From Hofstenia miamia (Eukaryota; Xenacoelomorpha; Acoela): a stretch of 64,000 nucleotides of DNA. Shown here piece by piece: positions 63,208 to 64,000 of this stretch. The stretch spans positions 1,940,443-2,004,442 of the forward strand of contig SCFE01000001.1 of the NCBI GenBank assembly GCA_004352715.1, read 5' to 3'. Both the position numbers and the translations under genes were made by a program. Within the stretch, counting starts at the first letter, position 1, and each line of letters opens with the position of its first letter. The notes beneath the pieces are model-generated. The model had not been told where the DNA came from, searched no databases, and was given only the letters and a program-made list of their open reading frames with translations.

Positions 63208-64000
63208 TATAAAGACAGTTTTGAACTTTAGATTTAGTATTTTGAAATTTGAAATTTAGTTATATTTTTATTTAAGACAAATTTTTTTCTGAGAATTATA
63301 TTTTATTAATATAATTATCAAAATAATGATATAATTGTGCATGCTTTAGCTAAGATTAAATAATGCAAATAATATCTACAAACCAATGTAAGCATTTTTA
63401 AATTTGTTAATTTGATAAACGGTTTTCTCTTCTATTTTTACCACTAGAATATAGTTATTCCTTGTGCATCATTTGAAAAACGCCTTTTCATCTCAAATGA
63501 TCATGAAGGAAGTGATGAAGAAAATTGTTTGAACTTCAACTTGATTATCAACAGATCTAGGTTATTAAAAATATGGTGGAGAAATTGTCAACCATTTAAA
63601 CTTTGTGTTTATGGTTGAAACAACCTATCTCAGAAAATCTTGTATCCATGCATTTGAATAATTATATAAGCATGCCAGAGCACTATTTCAAGAAAGAATA
63701 TTTATATTTAAATGTTAATTTAGTTCTTATGCATATAAATTGATATAAATATTCTCCATATTTTCTATTTAGAACATTTAATTCTATAATTTATTGACCA
63801 CACTTATATTTTGAAATTATACATAGCAGTATAAAATGGACATTATTTTTGCTATTGCAATATTAAGATGAATTCCTAAGCATAATATAGTTTCAAAACA
63901 TACATAATAAAATATTATTTTTAACAAATTCTTTTATTTTTTAAATAAAATTTCTCAAGTTCATTTCAAAAGTAGAATTTTGTAAGTTATAATGTTGAAA
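63208..64000 (+). other. 3' flank of homeobox gene
   Basis: AT-rich and non-coding. Candidate polyadenylation signals are ATTAAA at 63355 and AATAAA at 63906. Which one is used cannot be told from sequence. Confidence 0.4.

Overview
This is AT-rich animal DNA, judged by eye at well over two thirds A+T. It has split genes with GT-AG introns, long (TA)n tracts and a dense mix of decayed eukaryotic transposons: LINE, Penelope-like, mariner/Tc1, hAT and pogo-like. Nothing bacterial is present. A cobalamin-dependent methionine synthase gene and an NK-class homeobox gene point to a metazoan, most likely a non-insect invertebrate. The repeat mix and composition would fit a cnidarian or a tunicate, but the sequence alone does not settle this.

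Layout. 1-4,502 is a repeat cluster: a LINE endonuclease fragment on the minus strand, a 1,000-base assembly gap, and two nearly identical 1,422-bp tandem units. Each unit joins a mariner helix-turn-helix segment to the 3' end of a Penelope-like element with a GIY-YIG endonuclease. 4.5-27.4 kb is mostly plain AT-rich DNA with microsatellites, an acidic ORF remnant (10.7-10.9 kb), hAT-like ends (11.4 kb) and a hAT-like MITE (18.1-18.4 kb). 27.4-32.5 kb holds unrecognised minus-strand ORFs with a homopolymer frameshift, a pogo-like MITE, an internally duplicated hAT-like element and a rearranged mariner. A small intact ORF of 98 codons lies at 33.3-33.6 kb on the minus strand.

The two best genes are on the plus strand. 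The last four exons of methionine synthase (MTR) occupy 34,488-39,372, with a LINE remnant in the last intron. I could not find the gene's other exons in the 34 kb to the left. From 39.4 to 62 kb I see no convincing gene, only hAT-like, mariner and Tc1 elements, a second LINE reverse-transcriptase remnant on the minus strand, and four identical copies of a 209-bp tandem repeat. A compact three-exon homeobox gene then lies at 62,177-63,207 (210 residues), with an intron at homeodomain position 44/45.

MTR and the homeobox gene are unrelated in function and there is no sign of an operon. The homeobox gene and the small ORF both have a splice-acceptor-like sequence a few bases upstream of the ATG. 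This could mean an unseen upstream exon or spliced-leader trans-splicing. I did not see one clear new biological system. The items most worth a second look are the chimeric Penelope/mariner tandem units with hammerhead-like termini, the orphan 98-residue ORF, the isolated MTR 3' exons and the tandem array next to the homeobox gene.
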